In this document: piece by piece, positions 1-5,852 of the stretch
Numbering within the stretch: position 1 is the stretch's first letter
Layout of the letters: each line of letters opens with the position of its first letter
NCBI GenBank assembly: GCA_030838305.1
Contig: JAUTWY010000263.1
Location: 1 to 7,888, forward strand
Origin: Acidobacteriaceae bacterium
Lineage (GTDB): Bacteria > Acidobacteriota > Terriglobia > Terriglobales > Acidobacteriaceae
Reading direction: 5' to 3'
Length of the DNA stretch: 7,888 nucleotides
Position numbers and translations under genes: made by a program
The notes under the pieces: model-generated
Told to the model about the DNA's origin: nothing
Seen by the model: the letters and a program-made list of their open reading frames with translations, nothing else
Databases searched by the model: none

Positions 1-14
1 AGTGCCGGGAACGG

Positions 15-137
15 TGTGGAGCGCGGACATCCTGTCCTCCTGAGCGCGCAGTGCGAACCCTTTTCGATAAGGAATTCTTTAGGCGGAAGGCTGGAGCGGG
101 CTCCGCCCGCTGGCGGACAGGATGTCCGCGCTCCACA
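15..137. repeat. 23-bp inverted repeat with internal GC hairpin
   Basis: Positions 15-37 and 115-137 are exact reverse complements over 23 bases (TGTGGAGCGCGGACA... at the left end). Between them, 95-100 (AGCGGG) pairs with 106-111 (CCCGCT) around a 5-base loop. The whole block can fold into one long cruciform and lies 44 bases beyond the stop codon of the activator gene. It looks like a dispersed palindromic (REP/MITE-type) intergenic repeat; that it is multi-copy in the genome is inferred. No T-tract follows, so it is not a typical intrinsic terminator, although it could still stabilise the 3' end of the activator transcript. The rest of 1-180 shows no gene. Confidence 0.7.
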
Positions 138-180
138 TCGCACCCGGTACTGACCCCGTAATTGTCGTTGTGTTGTTATT

Positions 181-2106
181 TTATGATATCTTAAATCGGT
201 GGCGGTTAATAACAAGTTTCCTGAGCTTTGATTCGAGCGTCTGCCGAGGGATGCCCAGCTTGGTGGCGGCGCCGGTCGGGCCGGAGACGAGTCCCTCCGC
301 CTCCCGCAGTGCGGTCTCGATCATTTCTTTTTCGTGGTCTATAAGGTTCGCGACGAGCGGAACACTCGACGCGGCAGTCTTCGGAGTAACCGGCGTTAGC
401 CAGGTTTCATCTACAGAAAAGGTTTCCCCATCGCTGAGAATCACGGCGCGCTCGATTACATTTTGTAACTCGCGAACGTTGCCCGGCCAATCGTAAGTCT
501 GGAACAGCTCCAGAGTTCCCTTATCTATGGTTCGAAACTTTTTCCCGGCCGCTTGGGCGTAACGATCGATCAGATACTCGACCAACAACGAAATGTCGTC
601 AACGCGCTCACGCAGTGCCGGTATTCGAATCGGGAAGACATTGAGGCGGTAAAACAAATCCTGCCGGAAGGTGCCTTCAGCCACGGCTGCACTCAAGTCC
701 GAATTCGTAGCCGCGATCACTCGTACGTCTACGGGAACTGTTTGACTGCCACCAACTCGTTCGAATTCCCGTTCCTGGAGAACTCGTAACAACGCAACCT
801 GTGTCTCCGGTGGGAGTTCACCGACTTCATCGAGGAAAATCGTTCCTCCATCAGCCGATTCAAAGCGTCCGAGACGCCGCTGAAATGCTCCTGTGAAGGA
901 ACCCTTTTCATGGCCGAAAAGTTCGGAGGCAACCAGCGCCGGCGGAATGGCGGCGCAGTTCACTCGAATGAAGGCGCGGGTCGAGCGCTTGGACAGATTG
1001 TGAATTGCGCGCGCAATCAATTCTTTTCCGGTCCCGGTCTCACCTAATATCAGGACTGTCGAATCAGTGGGAGCCACTTTTGACACTTGGGCCAGCACCT
1101 GGCGCAGTCCTTCGGAAGAGCCAACGATTTCTTCGAACATTGAAGAGCGTTCGATTTCTTCTCGCAACGCGACGTTTTCATTTTGCGTTCTTTCCTCGCG
1201 GCGTTTGCGGTCGTCAATGTCGGTGCCGGTTGCATACCAGCGGACGATTTCTCCGTGTTCATCCCGCAGCGGGTTGAATTGGATCAGAAACCAACGATAG
1301 CGGCCGTCATTCCGCAGCGCCCGTTGTTCGATTTCAAACGGCAGGCCACGTAACAGCGCCGCTTGCCTCTCTTCTTGCAGCCGCTCAAGATCTTCGGGAT
1401 GGAAGATGCGCGCACGAAAGTCTGTAGAGATCACGTCGTCTATGGTGAGTCCGGTGTAGTCGAGGAGCGCCTGGTTCGCATAGATCGGCACGCCGCTTGG
1501 ATCCAGGACCATGATTGTCTGCGGGATGGCGTCGGTAATCCGGCGAATCTCACGCTCGTCTTCGCGTATCTTTTCTTCCGTGCGCTTTCGGTCCTCGATG
1601 TCAGTGTTGGTTCCATACCATCGGAGAATCTCTCCGGACTCTTCCTGCAACGGTTCCACTCGGATGAGGAACCAGCGGTAGTCCCCATCGTGGCGACGAA
1701 GGCGCGCTTCGATCTCGCCTCTTGCTCCGGAAGCTAACAGCGACCGCCAGTGGTCTAGCCATCTCGGCAGGTCTTCGGGGTGAATCGCGACCTTACAACC
1801 CACGCGCTTCACTTCTTCTTGAGAGAGACCCGTGTAGTCAGACCATCGCCGGTTAACAAAGTCGTTGGAGCCATCCGACAAGTTGCACCACGCCAAGGTT
1901 GGAATCGTGTCGATGATTTTTCGAAGCCGCGCCTCTGATCTCTTCGCCTCGTTGTACGCCTTCTCTAGATCCTCTCGGTTTTGGTACTGCTTGGACACCT
2001 CGCCATTTTGTTTCTCTTCCGGCGTGACTATGAGCATTTCAGAAGGCTCCTCCCTTTTCGCACGGGCGGTCCAGGCTGTTTCGTGTTGAGACTGCTGAGC
2101 CTTCAT
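181..2106 (-). CDS. sigma-54-dependent transcriptional activator with two PAS domains
   Basis: This is a cytoplasmic enhancer-binding protein that remodels sigma-54 RNA polymerase by ATP hydrolysis. Domain order over 641 residues: a short helical lead (about 35-65), PAS 1 (about 60-172), PAS 2 (about 182-302), a coiled-coil linker (about 303-325), the AAA+ domain (about 326-560) and a Fis-type helix-turn-helix (about 595-637). Visible motifs are Walker A GETGTGKE (355-362), the sigma-54-contacting loop GSFTGA (402-407, the Ser variant of GAFTGA), Walker B GTIFLDE (421-427), sensor ATNSDL (466-471), arginine-finger region FRQDLFYRLNVFP (480-492) and WPGNVREL (540-547). There is no receiver domain, so the PAS pair is the likely sensor input; its ligand cannot be read. 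The two PAS domains share closely matching DG-YRWFL and GEI-RWY segments, suggesting internal duplication. Start: ATG at 2106 has a modest GAGAGG; a second ATG at residue 24 (2037) has the stronger GGGAGGAG at 2047-2054, so a 618-aa product is possible. Confidence 0.95.
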   Translation of the reverse strand: MKAQQSQHETAWTARAKREEPSEMLIVTPEEKQNGEVSKQYQNREDLEKAYNEAKRSEARLRKIIDTIPTLAWCNLSDGSNDFVNRRWSDYTGLSQEEVKRVGCKVAIHPEDLPRWLDHWRSLLASGARGEIEARLRRHDGDYRWFLIRVEPLQEESGEILRWYGTNTDIEDRKRTEEKIREDEREIRRITDAIPQTIMVLDPSGVPIYANQALLDYTGLTIDDVISTDFRARIFHPEDLERLQEERQAALLRGLPFEIEQRALRNDGRYRWFLIQFNPLRDEHGEIVRWYATGTDIDDRKRREERTQNENVALREEIERSSMFEEIVGSSEGLRQVLAQVSKVAPTDSTVLILGETGTGKELIARAIHNLSKRSTRAFIRVNCAAIPPALVASELFGHEKGSFTGAFQRRLGRFESADGGTIFLDEVGELPPETQVALLRVLQEREFERVGGSQTVPVDVRVIAATNSDLSAAVAEGTFRQDLFYRLNVFPIRIPALRERVDDISLLVEYLIDRYAQAAGKKFRTIDKGTLELFQTYDWPGNVRELQNVIERAVILSDGETFSVDETWLTPVTPKTAASSVPLVANLIDHEKEMIETALREAEGLVSGPTGAATKLGIPRQTLESKLRKLVINRHRFKIS

Positions 2107-2267
2107 AACTTTCGTATCCTCTCTTCTTGCTGCATAGGTTCTCTCATCTGCATGGTCGTTTCAAGAGAGTGCTCAAAGCCGTAGAGAAACGATGACGTGG
2201 TTACAATGGTTCGTTACTGATTTGTTATGCGGCCGTTGACAGAGAATTCGACGATTCCCGCAAACCA
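2107..2267. other. intergenic gap before the sigma-54 activator
   Basis: These 161 bases separate the stop of the helical hypothetical gene from the start of the activator on the same strand. I see no convincing -35/-10 pair and no GG-N10-GC sigma-54 element, so I cannot say whether the activator has its own promoter here. A GCATAAC at 2224-2230 (minus strand) resembles an integron R'' box but breaks the RYYYAAC rule at one position and has no partner box. Confidence 0.4.
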
Positions 2268-3062
2268 TCATGGTGGAGGCGGCAATTCTAGGAGCGGATC
2301 CTGATCTTTCCACTGAGAGAATCGTCTAGACATTTCCAAACTTCGTTTCAGGATCGGAGCACCACTTGAACTGCGTCGCGCCCAGCCAACGAGGTGATCC
2401 CAGATTCGACCTACGTGACCAAGCAAATCGGAAAGTAATAGTTCGACAACCGCTGGATCGTCTTCCAATAACACCCCCGCAGTCGGCACGGGATGCCCAC
2501 CGAGCTCGCAATGGTATCCATAATCCTTGCCCCTAAACTTCCCTTGAGCAGCTTGCCGGAGCTTTCGCGGGGCGAAAAACGACTCCCGTTCTTGGCGATC
2601 ACTTCGCAGCCATCGTTCACCGTCACGATCTCTCGTTTCAATTGCCCAAGCGAGATACTCCACTTCGACAACCTGGCGCAACAGAGCGGCAGCGGAATAG
2701 TTTCGGCCGTCTGTAAAGAGATCTGAACTCGCAGAAATTAATTGACTGCCTATGCGCAGCAAAACGGACACCGCAACCGTTTCGTCGCTTCCATGGCCGA
2801 ACGGCGAAACTCCCAAGCGGCGGTCCGAACCAATCACGTGACCCAACAAATGCAATTCGTTGCCAACTGCGGAAAATATCTTTGCACTTGCAAGCGCTAG
2901 ACTGCGACGGCGCCTCTTCATTCTCTTGTCGGTCGCAGCGACGCGAATTTTCTCGCTCACCTCGGCAACACTCTGAGGCTCAGGATTGGTTTTCATCGAT
3001 TCCCGGTGTGCCGCATAACGTTTGAGTTGACTGTCGTGTTGGGCAACGGCGCACATCAACAC
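2268..3062 (-). CDS. helical hypothetical protein, DUF5677-like
   Basis: I do not recognise a function. The protein (264 aa from GTG at 3062) is predicted soluble and mostly helical. Its most family-like parts are a helix with small and acidic residues, DGRNYSAAALLRQVVEVEYL and onward (118-141), then FFAPRKLR (162-169) and CELGGHPVP (185-193), and a proline tail. The pattern of a helical core with an Arg/Glu helix resembles DUF5677-like proteins, some of which sit near HEPN or defence genes; that is a low-confidence resemblance. The GTG lies only two bases after the stop of the upstream TIR-like gene, so the two are almost certainly co-transcribed and translationally coupled. The start is uncertain: ATG at 3056, or ATG at 2996 (residue 23, with GGGA four bases upstream), are alternatives, and the conserved part begins well after all of them. 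Confidence 0.75.
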   Translation of the reverse strand: MLMCAVAQHDSQLKRYAAHRESMKTNPEPQSVAEVSEKIRVAATDKRMKRRRRSLALASAKIFSAVGNELHLLGHVIGSDRRLGVSPFGHGSDETVAVSVLLRIGSQLISASSDLFTDGRNYSAAALLRQVVEVEYLAWAIETRDRDGERWLRSDRQERESFFAPRKLRQAAQGKFRGKDYGYHCELGGHPVPTAGVLLEDDPAVVELLLSDLLGHVGRIWDHLVGWARRSSSGAPILKRSLEMSRRFSQWKDQDPLLELPPPP

Positions 3063-3064
3063 TG

Positions 3065-4074
3065 TCAGTTTTGCAGGGTCCTCCTCAAGACCGCTTCTTC
3101 AGGGTGTTCAATCGCGGAGAGGATATTTTCGGCAACCTTATCCAAGAGCTTGCTGCCCCAAAATGGGTCCGTCATGTCGTAATAAATGACACGAATATGC
3201 TTCAAGTCGAAAGGGATGTCGTCTTCGTTTGACGATACGAGCACCACAGGTTTCTCAAGAGCGTGTGCGAGTCCCAATTCATAAAACACATTCGGATTTC
3301 TGGTTGTCAGCTCTGCAACCAAGACCTTGGCCGCATTTATGCCCGACCAAATCTGATCGATGATTTTGCCGGTTCCGAAAATCTCAGCGTCCGCACGAAC
3401 GGGACGAAGTCCAGCCTTTTCAATGGCCGGTTTATATATCTTGGAGTAGGAGTGGCAAAAGGCATCATTATGAAACATGAGTCGCCTGCATCAACTTTCA
3501 CTGATTTTTCGAGTTTCTTTAGCGTTGCGGAGCTGGTGCCTGTGATGTTGGAACCCTTGGAGACGTCCACGATTCTCGTCTTACCATCGAGTTCGGTGAG
3601 AAGCTCAGCCGCTCTAAGAGAGTCAAGAAACACTTCTTGAAACTCGAGAACTTTATCGGGTGGAACGGCGAATGTATCGACGAGTGCGTTGTGGAAGAAT
3701 TGCGTGTCGGGGAGATTCTCTCCTCGATAATGCCCATATACTTCGGAGATCACCGGAGCGTTAATAACCGCTTCTCTCAATCCGTCTAGCTTGTCTTGCG
3801 GATCCTGCGGTCGCAGGACACGCTTCGCCCGCTCAGTAACGGCAATTTGCCCAGGGGTGGGCCTTTCCAAAAAGCCGTACTTGATGCCGGAGCTGACTTC
3901 CACTTGATATGGTCCAGCCGCACCAACTCCTAAGAAGGCTGCCGATTCTTTCACGGTGCAAGGCTTACCCGCATTTTGTTCCAAAATCGCTTTTGGAATT
4001 CGAAGAGACTTGTCCACCGCGTTTCGCGGGTATTTGGCCGGAGGAGCTTTCTTTTCGGGTTTCTTTGTTGCCAT
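3065..4074 (-). pseudogene. frameshifted nucleoside-deoxyribosyltransferase/TIR-like fold protein with helical N-terminal domain
   Basis: Two overlapping reading frames (4074-3337 and 3478-3065) form one 336-aa protein if one base is restored at about 3448-3450. The first frame carries SCFIMMPFATP; the second continues YSKIYKPAIEKAGL, which is how this family normally reads. Residues 1 to about 195 form a helical, winged-helix-looking domain (KPCTVKESAAFLGVG, then VTERAKRVL), reminiscent of DUF5343-like domains. Residues 199-336 form an alpha/beta domain with CFIMMPF, RADAEIFGTGKIIDQIW, LVAELTTRNPNVFYELGLAHAL (candidate catalytic Glu266) and PFDLKHIRVIYYD, the signature of nucleoside 2-deoxyribosyltransferase-like/TIR-like enzymes that act on nucleotides. 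Start ATG at 4074 has GGAGA (4081-4085) six bases upstream. No slippery heptamer is visible at the shift, so mutation or base-calling error is likelier than programmed frameshifting. Uncorrected, the first frame ends as a 245-aa protein lacking the active-site half. A defence role is inferred only. Confidence 0.8.
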
Positions 4075-4102
4075 GAATTATCTCCAAAGGAACTAGTGAG
4101 TT

Positions 4103-4109
4103 GCCCAAC
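4103..4109 (-). other. GTTRRRY core site (integron R'-type box) before TIR-like gene
   Basis: Minus-strand GTTGGGC fits the integron core-site consensus GTTRRRY. It lies at the exact point where the direct repeat ends, 28 bases upstream of the ATG at 4074, as expected for the joint between a recombination site and the next cassette. Confidence 0.45.
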
Positions 4110-4137
4110 ATACTAAGCATCTATCAAAACTGCTCAA
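4110..4137 (-). promoter_or_regulatory. candidate sigma-70-type promoter for the TIR-like operon
   Basis: On the minus strand TTGAGC (4132-4137) is followed after 16 bases by TAGTAT (4110-4115), each matching consensus at four of six positions, 35 bases upstream of the ATG at 4074. It lies inside the direct repeat. The other repeat copy keeps TTGAGC but has TAGTTG at the -10 position, so only this copy looks usable. Weak evidence. Confidence 0.3.
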
Positions 4138-4285
4138 TCATACCTCCAAACGCGGTATTGACCATCATCCGAGGACCACCAAATCTGGACCACGCATTTA
4201 CCGCGCTACGCAATTTTTCGGAATGAGTCAGGCCACAGAGACGGACGTTTTAGATTTAGCATAAGAATTGAAACGGACTTGGAAG

Positions 4286-4577
4286 TGAGTCTCAAGTTGA
4301 TCGAAGCAGCGCCAAAGGCGCTGGGACCGGAGGCTTCACACAGGCTCGTCGGCGGGTTGCTGAACCGAACGCGGTTGCGTCCTCCAGCCCAGGGTTGCCG
4401 CCGCGGTTACCCTGGGATCGGATGAGATGATTATCCAACCGCAAGGCGGTTGCGTCATTTCTTCCGCGAGTCAAATCCGACGCAACTGCGTTGCGGTTGG
4501 GGCTCAAACCATTTCCCACCCAGGGTAGCCGAAGCGGCCAATCCTGGGCTGGAGGGTGTAACCGCGTTGCGGTTTTA
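4286..4577. repeat. nested palindromic repeat block inside repeat copy 1
   Basis: This non-coding block is built from nested inverted repeats. 4307-4313 and 4317-4323 form a perfect 7-bp hairpin. 4388-4395 pairs with 4409-4416 (CCCAGGGT/ACCCTGGG). 4519-4524 pairs with 4543-4548, with an inner GCCG/CGGC stem. The arm from 4381 to 4416 is itself an inverted copy of 4519-4555, and 4437-4456 is an inverted copy of 4479-4498 with two mismatches. The whole block is therefore close to one large palindrome with symmetric sub-hairpins. This resembles REP/BIME-type elements; the open frame across it on the minus strand is a product of the repeat, not a gene. Confidence 0.8.
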
Positions 4578-4592
4578 AATGCGATCCACGCC
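4578..4592. repeat. 15-bp right-end motif shared with repeat copy 2
   Basis: AATGCGATCCACGCC occurs identically at 4578-4592 and 5436-5450, on the far side of two unrelated palindromic blocks. It marks the right edge of the shared element and shows that both copies once had the same flanks around their palindromes. In copy 1 it lies only nine bases from the VOC stop codon. Confidence 0.75.
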
Positions 4593-4600
4593 AAAGCCTT

Positions 4601-5014
4601 GTTAGGCCGCAGAGAGCGCACTGATCGTGACGTAATACCCGTCCGGATCTCGGAGTGAGAACTCCGTAGTTCCAGTGCTCGGGTTCACGTTGGGCTCCTC
4701 CTCGAGCCGAGCGACGAGAGCGCGTGCCCTTGGCAGCGCCATGTCGAAATCATCGACACGGAAAAACAAGAGGAGGCCGTTGCCAGGCTGCGCGTGATCG
4801 GGGCTCATCAAGGAGGGATGCTCATGGCCACCCCACTCGTGAAGGCAGAGCAAGACCGTTCCATCCGAGTCGAGGATTTGACCGAAGTGGTCATGGGCGG
4901 GAGCCGTCTCCGGCAAGCCAAGTAGCGACTGGTACCACTTGAAGCTGCCAGACACATCGCCAACGCCAATGATCGTCCACGTGCGCCTCATGGGATCCCC
5001 TCCTGCGGCCTAAC
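4601..5014 (-). mobile_element. candidate integron-type gene cassette carrying the VOC gene
   Basis: On the minus strand the unit opens with GTTAGGC (5014-5008), a GTTRRRY core site, followed by a 16-base leader with AGGAGG and an ATG. It closes with GCCTAAC (4607-4601), an RYYYAAC box that contains the TAA stop of the VOC gene. The matching ends extend to a 13-bp inverted pair, TTGTTAGGCCGCA at 4599-4611 and TGCGGCCTAACAA at 5004-5016. A full cassette would continue through the long repeat to GTTGGGC at 4109-4103, about 905 bases. Against this: the site between boxes would be about 500 bases, far longer than usual attC sites, and no clear L'/L'' pairing was found. No integrase is in the window. 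Confidence 0.45.
4602..4991 (-). CDS. VOC superfamily protein (glyoxalase/bleomycin resistance fold)
   Basis: This 129-aa protein has the usual length of a single-subunit VOC protein with two beta-alpha-beta-beta-beta halves. The first half covers about residues 4-52 (IIGVGDVSGSFKWYQSLLGL, then GTVLLCLHEWGG), and the second about 72-125 (LLLFFRVDDFDMALPRA, ending TEFSLRDPDGYYVTI). The closing E-F-x-L-x-D-P-D-G-Y block with Glu110 is the standard second-half metal-site region of glyoxalase/dioxygenase/bleomycin-binding relatives. The substrate cannot be assigned; such proteins can isomerise thiol adducts, cleave C-C bonds or simply bind antibiotics. The start ATG is firmly set by AGGAGG (4999-5004) seven bases upstream. 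There is no signal peptide. The gene stands alone between repeat copies, and its stop codon lies inside a GCCTAAC box. VOC genes are frequent cargo of integron cassettes, which fits the context. Confidence 0.9.
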   Translation of the reverse strand: MRRTWTIIGVGDVSGSFKWYQSLLGLPETAPAHDHFGQILDSDGTVLLCLHEWGGHEHPSLMSPDHAQPGNGLLLFFRVDDFDMALPRARALVARLEEEPNVNPSTGTTEFSLRDPDGYYVTISALSAA

Positions 5015-5188
5015 AACTAAGTATCTGTGAAAGCTGCTCAATAATACCTCCAAACGCGGTATTGACCATCATCCAAGGGCCATCAAATCAGGACCACACA
5101 TTAGCCCACCACCCGATTTTTCTGAATGAGTCAGGCCACAGAGACGGACGTTTTAGATTCGGGATAAGGATTGCAACGGACTTGGAAG
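5008..5188 (-). repeat. direct repeat copy 2 (about 175 bp)
   Basis: This is the second copy of the segment at 4103-4285, same orientation, offset 904-905 bases. It begins at GCCTAAC on the plus strand (GTTAGGC on minus, the core site before the VOC gene) and ends at CTTGGAAG (5181-5188). One base is missing relative to copy 1 near 5102. It forms the immediate upstream region of the VOC gene, so any VOC promoter must lie in it; the -10-like hexamer seen in copy 1 is degraded here. Confidence 0.85.
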
Positions 5189-5438
5189 ATCAGCCTGCGA
5201 AGCAGGCGACAGCATAAAGCCTGGGGCGTGAGCCCCAGGAACATGCAAAGAAAAATCCCGAGCCCGCGATAGCGGGCGATAGAGGAGTCGTCTTAGGAGC
5301 GGCGATGCCATGAAATACCCGACGCCGGCACTGGCGTTCACGCTGTCACCCGCCTTCGCGGGCTCGGAATCTTCTCCTTCATTCGTTCCTGGGGCTTGCG
5401 CCCCAGGCTTTATGCTTACGCCTGCTCCGCAGGCTAAT
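5189..5438. repeat. large palindrome inside repeat copy 2
   Basis: Arms 5189-5282 and 5343-5438 are inverted copies of each other with scattered mismatches, around a centre of about 60 bases. Each arm holds sub-hairpins: GCCTGCGAAGCAGGC at the outer end (GCCTGCTCC... opposite), CCTGGGGCGTGAGCCCCAGG in the left arm matched by CCTGGGGCTTGCGCCCCAGG in the right arm, and GCCCGCGATAGCGGGC matched by CCCGCCTTCGCGGG. It is unrelated in sequence to the palindrome in copy 1 yet occupies the same position. The minus-strand open frame across it (PGAQAPG-type low-complexity translation) is repeat-derived and not counted as a gene. Confidence 0.85.
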
Positions 5439-5450
5439 GCGATCCACGCC
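5436..5450. repeat. 15-bp right-end motif, copy 2
   Basis: Identical to 4578-4592. Here it is not followed by a GTTAGGC box; the sequence beyond (5451-5536) shows only a short GCTGA/TCAGC hairpin at 5461-5474 and no gene, so the outer boundary of this repeat unit appears degraded. Confidence 0.7.
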
Positions 5451-5536
5451 GATGCTCCAGGCTGAGTTTTCAGCAAACGCCGAAAAAGCGGCCCCAAGCT
5501 AAATCATAAACGCTTGTGATTCAAGGGAATTCCAAG

Positions 5537-5552
5537 TGGCACTCGGCGTGCA
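5537..5552 (+). promoter_or_regulatory. sigma-54-type -24/-12 promoter before STAS gene
   Basis: TGGCAC (5537-5542) is followed by five bases and GTGCA (5548-5552). The invariant GG (5538-5539) and GC (5550-5551) are separated by exactly ten bases, and the -24 element matches TGGCAC perfectly; the -12 element has GTGC in place of TTGC. Transcription would begin near 5563, about 24 bases before the GTG start. A sigma-54 activator is encoded elsewhere in the window, although regulation by that particular protein is only a guess. Confidence 0.5.
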
Positions 5553-5586
5553 CCCGTTCAAGCGTGGCACTTGAGAGAAAACGAAC

Positions 5587-5852
5587 GTGACCTTAAGAAT
5601 CGAAAAGGATTCGGATGGACAGACGACGACGCTAAGGCTGATTGGCCGCATGCGGCGAGAGCATATAGAAGAATTGAAAGCGCAAATAAAGGCCGGGGGG
5701 ACGAGCGTCACGCTCGACTTGAACGAAGTCAGTCTGGTCGACGTGGATGTCATTCGCTTCCTCGCAGCTGTCAAATACAAGGGGTCTCCCTCGTCCATTG
5801 TTCCCGTTATATCAAGAACTGGATCACCAAAGAGCGGTTCAGCGGTCAATAG
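5587..5852 (+). pseudogene. small STAS-domain protein, frameshifted at a G run
   Basis: The first 64 residues (MTLRIEKDSDGQTTTLRLIG..., then TLDLNEVSLVDVDVIRFLAA) are a STAS fold of the anti-sigma-factor-antagonist/MlaB type: a beta strand, a helix with EELKAQI, the DLNEVSLVDVDVIRFL core strand and helix. After FLAAVKYK the other frame supplies GVSLVHCSRYIKNWITKERFSGQ and a TAG at 5850-5852, which is the expected C-terminal strand and helix. Restoring one G in the GGGG run at 5781-5784 joins them into an 88-aa protein, the usual length for this family. Without correction the frame reads nonsense to 5982 (131 aa). Start is GTG at 5587 with a weak GAGAGA (5573-5578). The core Ser that partner-switching antagonists phosphorylate is not evident (VDVDV instead of a D-S-x-G-type motif), so a structural or regulatory binding role is more likely than classical partner switching. 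Confidence 0.7.

Larger units (their letters stand above)
4103..4285 (-). repeat. direct repeat copy 1 (about 175 bp)
   Basis: This segment matches 5008-5188 in the same orientation at roughly 87% identity by hand alignment (about 22 mismatches and two small indels). The longest identical blocks cover the stretch beginning TACCTCCAAACGCGGTATTG and the stretch beginning GAATGAGTCAGGCCACAGAG. The repeat starts exactly at a GTTRRRY/RYYYAAC box in both copies and ends at CTTGGAAG, after which the two copies diverge completely. Neither strand gives a credible protein. Confidence 0.85.

Noticed and set aside
2224..2230. GCATAAC as a third integron box downstream of the helical hypothetical gene
   Set aside because: Breaks the RYYYAAC consensus and no GTTRRRY partner was found within the next 150 bases on that strand.
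3440..3470. Programmed -1 frameshift in the TIR-like gene
   Set aside because: No X-XXY-YYZ slippery heptamer or following stem-loop was seen; deletion or sequencing error is simpler.
3263..3640. 125-aa open frame antisense to the TIR-like gene
   Set aside because: Shadow of a conserved coding region; low-complexity translation.
4292..4621. 109-aa open frame on the minus strand
   Set aside because: It lies over nested palindromes and its translation is repeat-derived; no family features or ribosome binding site.
4286..5438. CRISPR array or tRNA-like structures
   Set aside because: Repeats are inverted and nested, not regularly spaced direct repeats with unique spacers; no cloverleaf with anticodon arm was found.
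5153..5497. 114-aa open frame on the minus strand
   Set aside because: It crosses the large palindrome of repeat copy 2; PGAQAPG/PGAHAPG repeats in the translation reflect the inverted arms.
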